Assembly: GCF_003173775.1 (NCBI RefSeq)
Contig: NZ_CP029552.1
Coordinates: 1,406,001-1,470,000 of the forward strand
Length of the DNA: 64,000 nt
Direction: 5' to 3'
Origin: Methylobacterium sp. 17Sr1-1
GTDB lineage: Bacteria; Pseudomonadota; Alphaproteobacteria; Rhizobiales; Beijerinckiaceae
Positions within the stretch are counted from its first letter, which is position 1; each line of letters starts with the position of its first letter. A program made the position numbers and the translations under genes. The notes under the pieces were generated by a model. That model did no database searches. It was not told the origin of the DNA and saw only the letters and a program-made list of their open reading frames with translations. Below, piece after piece: positions 7,977 to 17,552 of the stretch.

Positions 7977-8522
7977 TCAGTGTCCCTCGAACTCGACCAG
8001 GGTGCGCACCGGCAGGTCGAGGGCACGCAGGCGGTCGGCGCCGCCGAGCTCCGGCAGGTCGATGACGAAGCAGGCCGCCACCACCTCGGCGCCGATCCGG
8101 CGCAGCAGCTCGACCGCCGCGGTGGCGGTGCCGCCGGTGGCGATCAGGTCGTCGACCAGGATCACCCGGTCGCCAGGCTTCACCGCGTCCGAGTGGATCT
8201 CCATCTCGTCGGTGCCGTATTCGAGCGCGTAGGCGATCGAGACCGTGGTGTGGGGCAGCTTGCCCTTCTTGCGGATCGGCACGAAGCCCGAGGAGAGCTG
8301 GTGGGCGATCGCGCCGCCGAGGATGAAGCCCCGCGCCTCGATGCCGGCGACCTGATCGATCCGGCCGCCCGCGAAGGGATGCACCAGTTCGTCCACCGCG
8401 CGCCGGAAGGCGCGGGCGTCGCCGAGCAGGGTGGTGATGTCGCGAAACATGATGCCGGGCTTCGGATAGTCCGGGATCGAGCGGATCGCGTCCTTGAGGG
8501 CGGACAGGGTGCGCGGGTCCAT
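7977..8522 (-). CDS. apt: Adenine phosphoribosyltransferase
   Basis: The 181-residue cytoplasmic enzyme salvages adenine with PRPP to give AMP. It starts [20 protein letters not shown], has the [11 protein letters not shown] block, and carries the PRPP-binding motif [14 protein letters not shown]. The ATG at 8522 is chosen because family homology starts there; the 19-residue upstream extension in frame is Arg/Pro-rich. It lies 75 bases downstream of suhB on the same strand and converges on purQ. Confidence 0.95.
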   Translation of the reverse strand: MDPRTLSALKDAIRSIPDYPKPGIMFRDITTLLGDARAFRRAVDELVHPFAGGRIDQVAGIEARGFILGGAIAHQLSSGFVPIRKKGKLPHTTVSIAYALEYGTDEMEIHSDAVKPGDRVILVDDLIATGGTATAAVELLRRIGAEVVAACFVIDLPELGGADRLRALDLPVRTLVEFEGH

Positions 8523-8597
8523 GGCGTGCCTTCGGGTTCTCGGGATTCGGGCGGGACGGGGCCCGGGCCGGTCAGGCACCGGCCCGGGCGGGCGCGA

Positions 8598-9392
8598 TCA
8601 GCCGCCGACCTTGCGCAGGATCGCGACCAGCTCGCGCTGCAGCACCTCGTTGCCGCAGGCGACCGAGCCGGCCGTCATCGGGTCGGCACCGCCGTCGGCG
8701 CTGGTGGCGAAGCCGCCGGCCTCGCGCACCAGGAGCAGGCCGGCCGCCATGTCCCAGGTCTTGATGTCGCGTTCCCAGTAGATGTCCGCCCGGCCGCAGG
8801 CCACGGCGGCGAGGTCGAGGGCGGCCGAGCCGGTCTGGCGCACGCCGCCGGTCACCGCCATCACCGCGGCGAGCTCCTTGAGCAGGCGCGGATGGCTGCC
8901 GCGGCCGAGATAGGGCGAGCCGTAGAGCGCCAGGCTGTCGGCGAGGTCCTGCCGGCCGGCGACCCGCAGGCGCTTGTTGTTGAGGAAGGCGCCCTTGCCG
9001 CGCTCGGCGATGTAGAGCTCGTCCTTGATCGGCTCGTAGATCACCGCGGCGACGATCGTGCCCTCGCGCTCGAGGCCGACCGAGATGCAGAAATGCGGCA
9101 CGCCGTGCAGGAAGTTGGTGGTGCCGTCGAGGGGATCGACGTGCCAGGTATGGGTCTTGTCCTGGCCCTCGATGATCCCGCTCTCCTCCATCACGAGGCC
9201 GTAGCCCGGCCGCGCCTTCATCAGCGCCTCGCGCAAGGTCGCCTCGGCCTTGCGGTCGGCGGCGGAGACGAAGTCACCCGGCCCTTTGCGCGAGACCTGC
9301 AAGTTCTCGATCTCGCCGAAATCGCGCTTGAGCCCGCGCGCCGCCTTGCGCACGGCGTCGACCATCACGGTCATCAGGGGGGAGACGATCAT
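8598..9392 (-). CDS. suhB: Inositol-1-monophosphatase family protein SuhB
   Basis: The 264-residue protein has the Mg-dependent phosphatase motifs: Glu in VMEESG, DPLDGTTNFLHG, and the C-terminal WDMAAGLLLVREAGG. It would hydrolyse inositol-1-phosphate or related sugar phosphates; SuhB in some bacteria also binds RNA polymerase in rRNA antitermination. The start at 9392 (MIVSPLMTVMVDAVRKAARG) gives the normal family length. It is preceded by the Sel1-repeat gene on the same strand, as is common in alphaproteobacteria. Confidence 0.94.
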   Translation of the reverse strand: MIVSPLMTVMVDAVRKAARGLKRDFGEIENLQVSRKGPGDFVSAADRKAEATLREALMKARPGYGLVMEESGIIEGQDKTHTWHVDPLDGTTNFLHGVPHFCISVGLEREGTIVAAVIYEPIKDELYIAERGKGAFLNNKRLRVAGRQDLADSLALYGSPYLGRGSHPRLLKELAAVMAVTGGVRQTGSAALDLAAVACGRADIYWERDIKTWDMAAGLLLVREAGGFATSADGGADPMTAGSVACGNEVLQRELVAILRKVGG

Positions 9393-9525
9393 CGGGCGGC
9401 GGCTCCCGGAATGCGGGTCGGGGTCATGGAACGATCCTTCGAGGGCGGGCGGAGGCGCCCGCGCGAGATGAACGCAAGGAGAGGCGCGCACCCGCATCCG
9501 AGCGGGGCGCCTCGCTGGTGATTGG

Positions 9526-9570
9526 CTCTAGAGCATCAACCCGAGGCGAGGAAACCACTTTTCGGGTGAC
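9526..9570. repeat. Short dispersed palindromic motif (CTCTAGAGCAT type)
   Basis: The gap between suhB and the Sel1 gene contains CTCTAGAGCAT followed by CCACTTTTCGG, a combination that recurs between genes in Methylobacterium and related rhizobial genomes. Only one copy is seen in this window, so the assignment rests on memory of the motif. No gene is present here. Confidence 0.35.
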
Positions 9571-9635
9571 GCAGCCTTGCACGGGCGCGGTGCGGCCTGG
9601 CCAAGTCGAGGTCCGAGGGCGATCCGTGCCCCTGT

Positions 9636-10700
9636 TCACGGCCCCGCCCGGTCCGCCGCCAGCCGTTCCGCCCGCGCCTTCTCCTCGGGCGTGAGCCCGG
9701 ACACCGCTTGGGTCAGCCAGGCATCCGAGAGACCCTGCGCCCGGGCGGCCATGTCCCACGCGGCGGCCTCGACGAGGTTCTTCTGGACGCCGCGGCCGCT
9801 GGCATAGAGCCGGGCGACGCGATTCTGCGCCACCGCATTGCCCCGGAAGGCGGCGTGGCGGAAGTAGCGGGCGGCGCGGGCCTCGTCCTTCGGCACGCCC
9901 TCGCCGTTGAACAGCAGGATCGAGAACTCGACCTCGCCGGCGAGGTCGCCGTTGTCGGCGGCGCGGCGGAACCAGCCGGCGGCCTTGGTGGTGTCCTTCG
10001 CCACGCCACGGCCCTGGAGGTAGAGCACGCCGAGGGCGTGCTGGGCCGGGGCCAGCTCCTGATGGGCGGCCTGGCGCAGGAGCTCGATCGCGCGGGTCAG
10101 GTCGGCGGGCGCGCCGCTGCCGAGCAGGATCAGGGCCAGATTGTAGCTCGCGGCGGCGTCGGCCCGGGCGGCGGCCTTTTCCAGGAGGGCGCGGCCGGCG
10201 GCAGGATCCTTCGGCGCGCCGCGGCCCTCGATCTGCATCATGCCGAGGGTCGCGGCAGCGTGGGGATCGCCGAGATTGGCCGCCAGGCGGTACCACTCGG
10301 CGGCCCGCGCCGGATCCTGGCGCACGCCGAGGCCCTGGCTGTAGAGCTCCGCCAGCAGGGTCATGGCGGGAAAGTCGGTCTTGTTCTTCTCCAGCCGCTT
10401 CGTCGCCTCGCGGAACGCCGTGACGTAGAAGCCGCGCTGGTAGGCGCCGTAGGCGAGGTCGGCATTCGGGTCGTTCGACGGCGCGGGCGGCAGCGTGGCG
10501 GCGCCCGGCAGGGTCGTGGACTTGGAGGCCCCGAAGGTGTTGGGGGAGCCGAACCCGGGCGCGGCGGCACCCGGCGGGGTGGCGGCGGGCTCGGTCGTGG
10601 ACGGGACGGACCGGGAAGCGGCCGGCCCGGCCGCAAGGCTCGCCAGTCCAAAGGACAACGTCCCGATGAGCGCCAGCGTCGCGAGGCGGGAGCGGCGCAT
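9636..10700 (-). CDS. Secreted Sel1-repeat (tetratricopeptide-like) protein
   Basis: The 354-residue protein begins with a signal peptide (MRRSRLATLALIGTLSFGLA..., about 29 residues), has a Pro/Ala-rich linker to about residue 75, and then about six Sel1 repeats of 36 residues (for example GLGVRQDPARAAEWYRLAA and GRGVAKDTTKAAGWFRRAA). Sel1 arrays form alpha-solenoids that bind other proteins, often in envelope stress or signalling; the partner is unknown. The ATG at 10700 lies 2 bases after the stop of the ThiE-like gene, so the two are co-translated. Confidence 0.88.
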   Translation of the reverse strand: MRRSRLATLALIGTLSFGLASLAAGPAASRSVPSTTEPAATPPGAAAPGFGSPNTFGASKSTTLPGAATLPPAPSNDPNADLAYGAYQRGFYVTAFREATKRLEKNKTDFPAMTLLAELYSQGLGVRQDPARAAEWYRLAANLGDPHAAATLGMMQIEGRGAPKDPAAGRALLEKAAARADAAASYNLALILLGSGAPADLTRAIELLRQAAHQELAPAQHALGVLYLQGRGVAKDTTKAAGWFRRAADNGDLAGEVEFSILLFNGEGVPKDEARAARYFRHAAFRGNAVAQNRVARLYASGRGVQKNLVEAAAWDMAARAQGLSDAWLTQAVSGLTPEEKARAERLAADRAGP

Positions 10701-10702
10701 CC

Positions 10703-11407
10703 TCACCCCTCCCCGCCTGCCGGGCGGTTCAGGATATGCGCCTGCGCCGCGGCGACCGCGGCCTCGTCCCCCTCCCCGGCCCAGAGCGCCGCGTCGAGGC
10801 CGATGAACTCGGCCCCCGTCGCCACGAGATCGGGCACGGAAGCGAGATCGTGGGCGAGCGCGATGCAGGGGGTCTCGAAGATCTCGACCCACCAGGTCAG
10901 CCGCGCGACGAGGTCGTCGAGGGGCAGCCCGGGATCGTCGCCGAACAGGATGTAGTCCGCGCCCGACTCGCCGGCCTGCATCGCGGCGTGCTTGCTGCGG
11001 ATGCCGCCGACGCCGAGGATACGGCCGTCGCGCAGGCGCTCGCGCAAGCCGTGCAGCGGCCCCTTGCCCGTGTCCTCCTCCTCGTCGTCCCCGTCGGATT
11101 CCGCCTCCGCCCGGCCCGCCTCGGCCTCGGTCGCCTGGACGTGGACGCCGTCGGCGCCGCTGCGCGAGGCGACGGTGGCGAGATCGATGCTCCCGCCACC
11201 GGCGAGCACGAGCGCCGCGCCGGCTTCCTGCACCGCCGGAGCGACCGCCTTGACGGCGTTGACGAGCGCCCGCTCGTCGCCCGACGGCAGGCGCAGGATC
11301 ACCGCGGCGACGTCGCCGGCCGCGACCGCGCGGGCGAGACGGTCCTTAAGGTCCGGGCCGGCCTCGGGGGCGGTGAGGAGGATCAGGCGGGTCTGGGGAT
11401 CGGCCAT
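10703..11407 (-). CDS. Thiamine-phosphate synthase-like (ThiE/TenI) protein
   Basis: This 234-residue TIM-barrel protein resembles ThiE/TenI in the blocks SGADGVHVQ, LGVGGIRSKHAAMQAGESGADYILFG and a C-terminal FIGLDAALWAG. Between them lies an acidic insert of about 20 residues rich in Asp and Glu (about 92-112). The usual ThiE substrate loop and the phosphate-binding C-terminus look altered, so it may be a paralogue without thiamine-phosphate synthase activity. It lies between class II fba and the Sel1 gene, a neighbourhood conserved in Rhizobiales, which argues for a function tied to that cluster. Confidence 0.75.
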   Translation of the reverse strand: MADPQTRLILLTAPEAGPDLKDRLARAVAAGDVAAVILRLPSGDERALVNAVKAVAPAVQEAGAALVLAGGGSIDLATVASRSGADGVHVQATEAEAGRAEAESDGDDEEEDTGKGPLHGLRERLRDGRILGVGGIRSKHAAMQAGESGADYILFGDDPGLPLDDLVARLTWWVEIFETPCIALAHDLASVPDLVATGAEFIGLDAALWAGEGDEAAVAAAQAHILNRPAGGEG

Positions 11408-11440
11408 CGGGATCGTCGAGCCTTCGGGGCGAACGGGCGG

Positions 11441-11467
11441 GGGTGAAAACGCCAAGGGTGAAAACGC
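11441..11467. promoter_or_regulatory. Direct repeat of a GGGTGAAAACGC half-site upstream of the ThiE-like gene
   Basis: The 12-base word GGGTGAAAACGC occurs twice, 15 bases apart (11441-11452 and 11456-11467), in the gap between fba and the ThiE-like gene. TGAAAAC is exactly the half-site of the FruR-type palindromes found at 19297 and 19409 in this window. The sites are in direct rather than inverted orientation, so binding by a LacI-type dimer is uncertain. Confidence 0.3.
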
Positions 11468-11556
11468 ACGGGGCGGACGGCCCCTCGGCCGCCCGCCCTG
11501 GTGCATCGCGAGTGGGGCGGCGATGCGGCGCGGGCCGCATCGCCGGTGCCGGGATG

Positions 11557-12642
11557 TTACTCCGCAGCGGCCTTCGTGGCGGCGAAGGACGGGTCGAGCT
11601 TGCCGGCGGCGTAGCGCTTGGCCATCTCGGACAGGGCGACGGGCCGGATCTTGCCGGCGTGACCCGCCGTGCCGAACTCCTCGAAGCGCTGCTTGCAGAG
11701 CTTCGTCATCGCGTCCATCGCGGGCTTCAGGTACTTGCGCGGGTCGAACTCGGCCTTGTTCTCCATCAGGATCTTGCGGATCTGGCCGGTCATCGCCATC
11801 CGGTTGTCGGTGTCGATGTTGATCTTGCGCACGCCGTGCTTGATGCCGCGCTGGATTTCCTCCACCGGCACGCCCCAGGTCGGCTTCATCTCGCCGCCAT
11901 ACTGGTTGATGATGTCCTGCAGGTCCTGCGGGACCGACGAGGAGCCGTGCATCACCAGGTGGGTGTTGGGCAGGCGGCGGTGGATCTCCTCGATCACGTT
12001 CATCGCCAGCACCGCACCGTCGGGCTTGCGGGTGAACTTGTAGGCGCCGTGCGAGGTGCCCATCGCGACCGCGAGCGCGTCGACCTTGGTGGCCGCCACG
12101 AATTTTTCCGCCTCGGCCGGGTCGGTCAGGAGCTGGTCGTGCGACAGGGTGCCTTCGGCGCCGTGGCCGTCCTCGGCCTCGCCCTGGCCGCTTTCCAGCG
12201 AGCCGAGCACGCCGAGCTCGCCCTCGACCGAGCAGCCGGCCCAGTGCGCCATCTCGGTCACCTTGCGGGTGATCTCGACGTTGTAGTTGTAGTCCGCCGG
12301 GGTCTTGCCGTCGGCCTTCAGCGAACCGTCCATCATCACCGAGGTGAAGCCGTACTGGATCGCTGTGGCGCAAGTCGCCTCGTTGTTCCCGTGATCCAGG
12401 TGCATGCAGACCGGGATGTGGGGATAGATCTCGACGAGGCCGTCGATCAGCTTGGCCAGCACGACGTCGTTGGCGTAGGCGCGGGCGCCGCGGCTCGCCT
12501 GCAGGATCACCGGCGAGTCGGTGGCGTCGGCCGCCGCCATGATGGCGAGGCCCTGTTCCATGTTGTTGATGTTGAAGGCCGGCACCCCGTAGCCGTGCTC
12601 GGCGGCGTGGTCGAGGAGCTGCCTGAGCGTGATGCGCGCCAT
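11557..12642 (-). CDS. fba: Class II fructose-1,6-bisphosphate aldolase
   Basis: The 361-residue zinc-dependent aldolase cleaves fructose-1,6-bisphosphate to dihydroxyacetone phosphate and glyceraldehyde-3-phosphate. Metal and catalytic residues are visible in MHLDHGNN (Asp83, His84), [12 protein letters not shown] and LVMHGSSS. The long form with [15 protein letters not shown] is the Calvin-type subclass used in alphaproteobacteria for glycolysis and gluconeogenesis. It lies 87 bases downstream of pgk on the same strand, with gap further up, forming a glycolytic cluster. Confidence 0.96.
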   Translation of the reverse strand: MARITLRQLLDHAAEHGYGVPAFNINNMEQGLAIMAAADATDSPVILQASRGARAYANDVVLAKLIDGLVEIYPHIPVCMHLDHGNNEATCATAIQYGFTSVMMDGSLKADGKTPADYNYNVEITRKVTEMAHWAGCSVEGELGVLGSLESGQGEAEDGHGAEGTLSHDQLLTDPAEAEKFVAATKVDALAVAMGTSHGAYKFTRKPDGAVLAMNVIEEIHRRLPNTHLVMHGSSSVPQDLQDIINQYGGEMKPTWGVPVEEIQRGIKHGVRKINIDTDNRMAMTGQIRKILMENKAEFDPRKYLKPAMDAMTKLCKQRFEEFGTAGHAGKIRPVALSEMAKRYAAGKLDPSFAATKAAAE

Positions 12643-12729
12643 ATCCGTATCCTCCGGGATCGTCAGTGTTGCCGCATTGTAGCGGACGGGCCGGCGGGCG
12701 TCATAGCCCTGCCGACCTGAACGGAATCC

Positions 12730-13932
12730 TCAAGCTTGCCGGCGCAGCGCGTCGACGCCCGGGAGCGGCTTGCCCTCGAGCCATTCGAGGAAGGCGCCGC
12801 CGGCGGTCGAGATGTAGGTGAAGTCCTCCGACACGCCGGCATGATTGAGCGCCGCCACCGTGTCGCCGCCGCCCGCCACCGAGACGAGCTTGCCGGCCTT
12901 GGTGCGGGAAGCGGCATGACGCGCCGCCGCCACCGTGCCCTGGTCGAAGGGCGCGATCTCGAAGGCACCGACCGGGCCGTTCCACACCAGGGTCTTGGCG
13001 TCGTCGATCGCAGCCGCGATCCGGTCGACCGACAGGCTGCCGATGTCGAGGATCATGCCGGTCTCCGGGATCGCATCGACCCCGTAGGTGTGGTGGGGCG
13101 CGCCGGCCTTGAACTCCTCCGCCACCACGCCGTCGACCGGCAGGATGATGGCGCAGTTGTTCTCCCGCGCCGCCTCGATGATTCCTTGCGCGGTGCCGGC
13201 GAGGTCGCGCTCGCACAGCGACTTGCCGACGCCGAGCCCGGCGGCGTGCAGGAAGGTGTTGGCCATGCCGCCGCCGATCACCAGGGCGTCGACCTTGGCG
13301 ACGAGGTTCTTGAGGAGGTCGATCTTGGTCGAGACCTTGGAGCCGCCGACGATCGCCACGACCGGCCGGGCCGGGGCCTCGAGGCCCTTGGTCAGCGCGT
13401 CGAGCTCGGCCTGCATCAGGCGCCCGGCATAGGCCGGCAGCACGTGGGCGAGGCCTTCGGTCGAGGCGTGCGCCCGGTGGGCCGCGGAGAAGGCCTCGTT
13501 GACGTAGACGTCGCCGTTCGCGGCCAGCGCCTTGACGAAGGCGGCGTCATTCTTCTCCTCGCCGGCGTGGAAGCGGGTGTTCTCCAGCATCAGGACGTCG
13601 CCGTCCTTCAGGCCCGCCACGGCCGAGGCGGCCGTCTCGCCGATGCAATCCTCCGCGAAGGCGACCGGGCGGCCGAGCGCCGCAGCGGTGGCCTCGGCGA
13701 TCGGGCGCAGGGACTCGGCGGCGACCGGCTTGCCCTTCGGGCGGCCGAAATGCGCCAGCAGGATCACCTTGGCGCCGGCCTCGCAGAGCTCGTTGAGGGT
13801 CGGCACGACGCGCAGGATGCGGGTGGCGTCGGTGACGCGGCCCTGGTCCATCGGCACGTTGAAGTCGACGCGCACGAGGACGCGCTTGCCCTTCAGGTCG
13901 CCGGCATCGTCGAGGGTACGGAAACGGGTCAT
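12730..13932 (-). CDS. pgk: Phosphoglycerate kinase
   Basis: The 400-residue two-domain kinase interconverts 1,3-bisphosphoglycerate and 3-phosphoglycerate with ADP/ATP. Seen motifs are [11 protein letters not shown] near the N-terminus, [23 protein letters not shown] mid-protein and the nucleotide-binding [15 protein letters not shown] near the C-terminus. The ATG at 13932 is chosen over a GTG four codons upstream, which overlaps the AAGG ribosome site. It lies between gap and fba; a small membrane gene separates it from gap. Confidence 0.96.
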   Translation of the reverse strand: MTRFRTLDDAGDLKGKRVLVRVDFNVPMDQGRVTDATRILRVVPTLNELCEAGAKVILLAHFGRPKGKPVAAESLRPIAEATAAALGRPVAFAEDCIGETAASAVAGLKDGDVLMLENTRFHAGEEKNDAAFVKALAANGDVYVNEAFSAAHRAHASTEGLAHVLPAYAGRLMQAELDALTKGLEAPARPVVAIVGGSKVSTKIDLLKNLVAKVDALVIGGGMANTFLHAAGLGVGKSLCERDLAGTAQGIIEAARENNCAIILPVDGVVAEEFKAGAPHHTYGVDAIPETGMILDIGSLSVDRIAAAIDDAKTLVWNGPVGAFEIAPFDQGTVAAARHAASRTKAGKLVSVAGGGDTVAALNHAGVSEDFTYISTAGGAFLEWLEGKPLPGVDALRRQA

Positions 13933-13976
13933 CGGCGGGGGCACCTTGTCGCGAGGGGGGAAGGGCGCTGTCGAGA

Positions 13977-14498
13977 TCAGCGCAGCGGGATCAGGCCCTG
14001 GAGGTTGAGGCGCTGCGCGACCAGGGTCAGCGCCACCGTCAGGACGGCGGTGACGACGGCCGTGACGATCAGGGCGCCGGCGCCCGGCAGGCGGCGGGTG
14101 CGCTCGCTGAGCGCCCGGACCTCGTTGCGCAGGGCCGCGAGATCGGCCTGGCGGGCGGCCTCGTTCATGCGGGCGCCGGCCGCATCGACCCGGTCCTCGA
14201 CGCGGGCGAGCAGAGCCTCGGAGCGGGCGTACTTGTCCTCGATCCGCGAGGCCTTGTCCTCGATGCGGGCGAGCTGGTCGGCGACCCCGGCGGGCAGCGC
14301 GACGGCGACCCGAGCGGGACCGCCGGCCGGCGCAGCCACACTCGTCGAAGGACCTTGCGTGGGGGGCACTTGCACAGGGGGCACTGGCGCCGGAACGGCG
14401 GGGGTCGCCCCCTGTTGCGCCGGGGTCGGAACCTGTCCCTGGAGCAGGGCGGTGTCGGCGGCGTTCGCGGGGCGGGTGGCGGGCGCGGCGTCGGTCAT
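13977..14498 (-). CDS. Coiled-coil protein with a C-terminal membrane anchor, function unknown
   Basis: The 173-residue protein has a Pro/Ala/Gln-rich N-terminal third (about 1-70), a predicted coiled coil (about 75-135, with repeated RIEDK and RVEDR) and one membrane helix near the C-terminus (about 138-160, [20 protein letters not shown]). It would be tail-anchored with a cytoplasmic coiled coil. It sits between gap and pgk on the same strand, with 112 bases to gap and 44 to pgk. No enzymatic motif is present and no family is recognised. Confidence 0.75.
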   Translation of the reverse strand: MTDAAPATRPANAADTALLQGQVPTPAQQGATPAVPAPVPPVQVPPTQGPSTSVAAPAGGPARVAVALPAGVADQLARIEDKASRIEDKYARSEALLARVEDRVDAAGARMNEAARQADLAALRNEVRALSERTRRLPGAGALIVTAVVTAVLTVALTLVAQRLNLQGLIPLR

Positions 14499-14610
14499 CG
14501 GCGGATCCTCGGGGGCGAATCCTTACAAGGGTAGAGCGGGCGGCCCCGCGACGGGGCCGCCCGGGAACGAAGGCCGGCCCCTTCGGAGCCGGCCCGTCGC
14601 GTCCGCCGCG

Positions 14611-15618
14611 TCAGATCAGCTTCGCCATCGCGATGGCGGTGTCGGCCATGCGGTTCGAGAAGCCCCACTCGTTGTCGTACCAGGTCAGCACGCGCACGAA
14701 GGTGCCGTCCATGACCTTGGTCTGGTCGATGTGGAAGGTCGACGAGTGGGGATCGTGGTTGAAGTCGATCGAGACGTTCGGAGCCTCGGTGAAGCCGAGC
14801 ACGCCCTTGAGCGGGCCGTTCGCCGCGGCCTTGATCGCCTCGTTGATCTCGGCGACCGAGGTGGCGCGCTTGGAATTGAACTTGAAGTCGACGACCGAGA
14901 CGTTCGGGGTCGGCACACGGATCGAGGTGCCGTCGAGGCGGCCGTTCAGCTCCGGCAGCACCAGGCCGACGGCCTTGGCGGCGCCGGTCGTGGTCGGGAT
15001 CATCGACAGGGCCGCGGCGCGGGCCCGGTAGAGGTCCTTGTGCATCTGGTCCAGCGAGGGCTGGTCGTTGGTGTAGGAGTGGATCGTCGTCATGAAGCCG
15101 CGCTCGATGCCGACGGCGTCGTTGAGCACCTTGGCGACCGGGGCGAGGCAGTTGGTGGTGCACGAGGCGTTGGAGACCACGAGGTGGTCGGCCGTCAGCT
15201 TGTCGTGGTTCACGCCGTAGACGACCGTGAGGTCGGCGCCGTCGGCGGGGGCCGAGACGAGGACGCGCTTGGCGCCGGCCTCGAGGTGCAGCTTCGCCTT
15301 GTCCTTCGAGGTGAAGATGCCGGTGCATTCCATCGCGATGTCGACGCCGAGCTCGCGGTGGGGCAGCTCGGCCGGGTTCTTGATCGCGGTGACGCGGATG
15401 CGCTGGCCGTCGACCACGATGTGATCGCCCTCGACCGAGACGGTGCCGGGGAACTTGCCGTGCACCGAATCGAAGCGCAGCAGGTGGGCGTTGGTCTCGA
15501 CCGGGCCGAGATCGTTGATGGCCACGACCTCGATGTCGGTGCGGCCGGCCTCCTTGATGGCGCGCAGGACGTTGCGGCCGATGCGTCCGAAGCCGTTGAT
15601 GGCGACCTTGACCGTCAT
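14611..15618 (-). CDS. gap: Glyceraldehyde-3-phosphate dehydrogenase, type I
   Basis: The 335-residue dehydrogenase begins [16 protein letters not shown]. It has an Asp (about 36) at the end of the second beta strand, favouring NAD over NADP, and the catalytic Cys153 in [12 protein letters not shown]. It converts glyceraldehyde-3-phosphate to 1,3-bisphosphoglycerate, the substrate of the nearby pgk. A transketolase gene often found next to gap in relatives is not present upstream; instead there is a 600-base gap with a triple repeat and then a diguanylate cyclase. Confidence 0.96.
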   Translation of the reverse strand: MTVKVAINGFGRIGRNVLRAIKEAGRTDIEVVAINDLGPVETNAHLLRFDSVHGKFPGTVSVEGDHIVVDGQRIRVTAIKNPAELPHRELGVDIAMECTGIFTSKDKAKLHLEAGAKRVLVSAPADGADLTVVYGVNHDKLTADHLVVSNASCTTNCLAPVAKVLNDAVGIERGFMTTIHSYTNDQPSLDQMHKDLYRARAAALSMIPTTTGAAKAVGLVLPELNGRLDGTSIRVPTPNVSVVDFKFNSKRATSVAEINEAIKAAANGPLKGVLGFTEAPNVSIDFNHDPHSSTFHIDQTKVMDGTFVRVLTWYDNEWGFSNRMADTAIAMAKLI

Positions 15619-16230
15619 GTGTTCTCTCCCGTGGGGTTGGCGTGGCGGAGGGGATGGGGGCCGGACGACCCCGCAGCGGAGCGGGCGGCGCGGCGGGCGC
15701 GGCGCGTGTCGACGCTGAAGAGGAGCCGGCCTTCGCCGGCATGTACGCTGAAGAGGAGCCGGCCTTCGCCGGCATGTACGTTGAAGAGGAGCCGGCCTTC
15801 GCCGGCATGGCCCGCCGCGCCGCCCGTGGTCCCGGACACGCCGGCCGTCCCGGCGGGGACGGCACTGGCGGGGAGCACGGGAAGCGTCACGGCGGCTCGT
15901 ATTTCTGTCAATCCGCCGGCGACAGCCGCCCGGCGGGGGCGCCGGCTTCCTATCATGGCGCCGGGAGGTGTCAAACCCGGGCGGGGCCTTGGGGAAAACC
16001 GCCCCGTCCGCGGTCGCGATCCGGCAGCATCGCGCGGTTTTGCGGTGGATGACACGCCGTTCTCGCCCGTGCGACGCGCGTGATCGTCATCCGTTCGCCG
16101 CGTCGACGTCGCCCGCAAGGATCCCGGACCATCGCGTGAGAGACCTTTAACCATGCTCGCGCAACGGGCGGGAGACAGTCGGACCCGTAACGAAAATTGC
16201 ATCCACCGACCTGTATGCCGGGAGGCATAG
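15619..16230. other. Intergenic region between divergent gap and the GGDEF gene
   Basis: The 612 bases contain a triple 33-bp tandem repeat at 15712-15810 and otherwise no credible gene; open frames here are short and of biased composition. Promoters for gap (minus strand) and the GGDEF gene (plus strand) must lie inside. A GGGAGG site at 16220-16225 serves the GGDEF gene. No tRNA or clear small RNA was seen. Confidence 0.6.
15712..15810. repeat. Three tandem 33-bp repeats, each with an internal hairpin
   Basis: Three contiguous units start at 15712, 15745 and 15778. Units one and two are identical, and unit three differs at one internal base and at the last base. Each unit contains the hairpin GCCGGC-CTTC-GCCGGC. 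The unit is a multiple of three, so both strands stay open across it, but no coding context is seen. It lies about 95-190 bases upstream of the gap start, so it is in or near the gap promoter region. Confidence 0.85.
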
Positions 16231-17385
16231 GTGACGGCAGCGATGCAGATCGATCTTCACACCCTCTACTGCCTGATCGTGGGCACGGTGCTGATCGCCG
16301 GCGCGGCGATGCTCTGGGAGCGCCAGGCCCAGCCGCGGCGGGCCCGTGAACTCGGGATCTGGGCCGGTGCCTTCCTGGCCTTCGCGGCGGGCCTGGTCGT
16401 GGCGATCAACCGGGCCGCCCTGCCGGGCGTCCTGGGATCGGCGCTCGCCAACCTGGTGATCGTGTCCGGCTACCTGATGATCCTGCACGGCGTCGCCCTC
16501 CTCGACGGGCGGGCGCGGCTGCGCCTGCCGCTCGCCGTGCTCGCCGGCCTCGCCCTCCTGTGGATCACGGTCGGGGTGCGCGCCCCCGGCATGCTCTGGA
16601 ACTATCTCGGCTCGCTGCCGATCGCGCTGGCCTGCGGGCTGACCGCCTGGCGGCTCCTGCGCAGCCGCACCGCCCGGACCTTGCGCGCGCGGCAGCTCGC
16701 GGTCGCGGTGGCGGGCGGGCACGCCCTGTTCTATATCGTGCGGGGGGTCGCGACGCCGGCCCTCGTGGCGATCTACGGCGAGGGGCTGCTGCCGGTCTTC
16801 GGCAAGATGACGATGTACGAGGGCGTGCTCTACTCCGTCGCGATGCCGATGGGGCTGATCGCTCTGGTGCGCGAGGAGGCGCAGGCACAGGCCGTCGCGG
16901 CGTCCCGCACCGACCACCTCACCGGCCTGCAGAACCGCCACGGCTTCTTCGAAGACGGCGCGCGGCTCCTCGCCGAGCGCCCCGCCGCGCTGCTGGCCTT
17001 CGACCTCGACCACTTCAAGGCGATCAACGACCGCCACGGCCATGCCGCCGGCGACGCGGTGCTGCGGCTCTTCGCCGACACCGCCCGCCGGGCCGCCGGG
17101 CCGGACGCGCTCGTCGCCCGGCTCGGCGGCGAGGAATTCGCCGCCCTGCTGCCGGGGCTCGACGTCGCCGCGGCGCGGCAGGTCGGCGAGGGCGTCGCCC
17201 GCCGCTTCGCCGAGGCGGCGCTCGACCGCGCCGGGCCCGGCATCCCGGCGACCGTCAGCATCGGGCTCGCCGCGGCGCGGACCGAGTGCGGCGACCTCCT
17301 CGCCCTGCTCTCGGCCGCCGACCGTGCCCTCTACCGGGCCAAGGCCGCCGGCCGGAACCGGCTGGAGGTCGCGGCGGCGGCCTGA
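16231..17385 (+). CDS. Membrane-bound diguanylate cyclase (GGDEF)
   Basis: The 384-residue protein has an N-terminal membrane domain of about six helices (residues 8-220) and a GGDEF domain (about 225-380) starting SRTDHLTGLQNRHGF, with the active-site loop GGEEF. It would make cyclic di-GMP from GTP at the membrane, switched by an unknown signal. The residues five positions before GGEEF are GPDA, so the inhibitory RxxD site is missing and product inhibition there is unlikely. The GTG at 16231 is favoured by GGGAGG a few bases upstream; an ATG four codons later is possible. Confidence 0.9.
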   Translation: MTAAMQIDLHTLYCLIVGTVLIAGAAMLWERQAQPRRARELGIWAGAFLAFAAGLVVAINRAALPGVLGSALANLVIVSGYLMILHGVALLDGRARLRLPLAVLAGLALLWITVGVRAPGMLWNYLGSLPIALACGLTAWRLLRSRTARTLRARQLAVAVAGGHALFYIVRGVATPALVAIYGEGLLPVFGKMTMYEGVLYSVAMPMGLIALVREEAQAQAVAASRTDHLTGLQNRHGFFEDGARLLAERPAALLAFDLDHFKAINDRHGHAAGDAVLRLFADTARRAAGPDALVARLGGEEFAALLPGLDVAAARQVGEGVARRFAEAALDRAGPGIPATVSIGLAAARTECGDLLALLSAADRALYRAKAAGRNRLEVAAAA

Positions 17386-17552
17386 TCGTCCCCGCACTCC
17401 CCATTATTCCCGCCCACACCCGGGCGGCGTCCCCGTTCCCGCCGGGCCGGCCGGCACGGCGATTGCGACGCGGGCCCCGGACCTTTAGGGTTTCGGCGGA
17501 GTATCCGTGGTTCTCAGTCGGCGTTCGTCGCGGCGTTTTTTCGGAGGTGAGC

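Noticed and set aside
15712..15810. Triple repeat as a CRISPR array
   Set aside because: The three 33-bp units are contiguous with no unique spacers, and no cas gene is near.
12736..16083. A 1115-codon open frame on the plus strand
   Set aside because: It spans antisense to pgk, the coiled-coil gene and gap, all clearly real, and its translation is Arg/Gly/Val-rich without family features.
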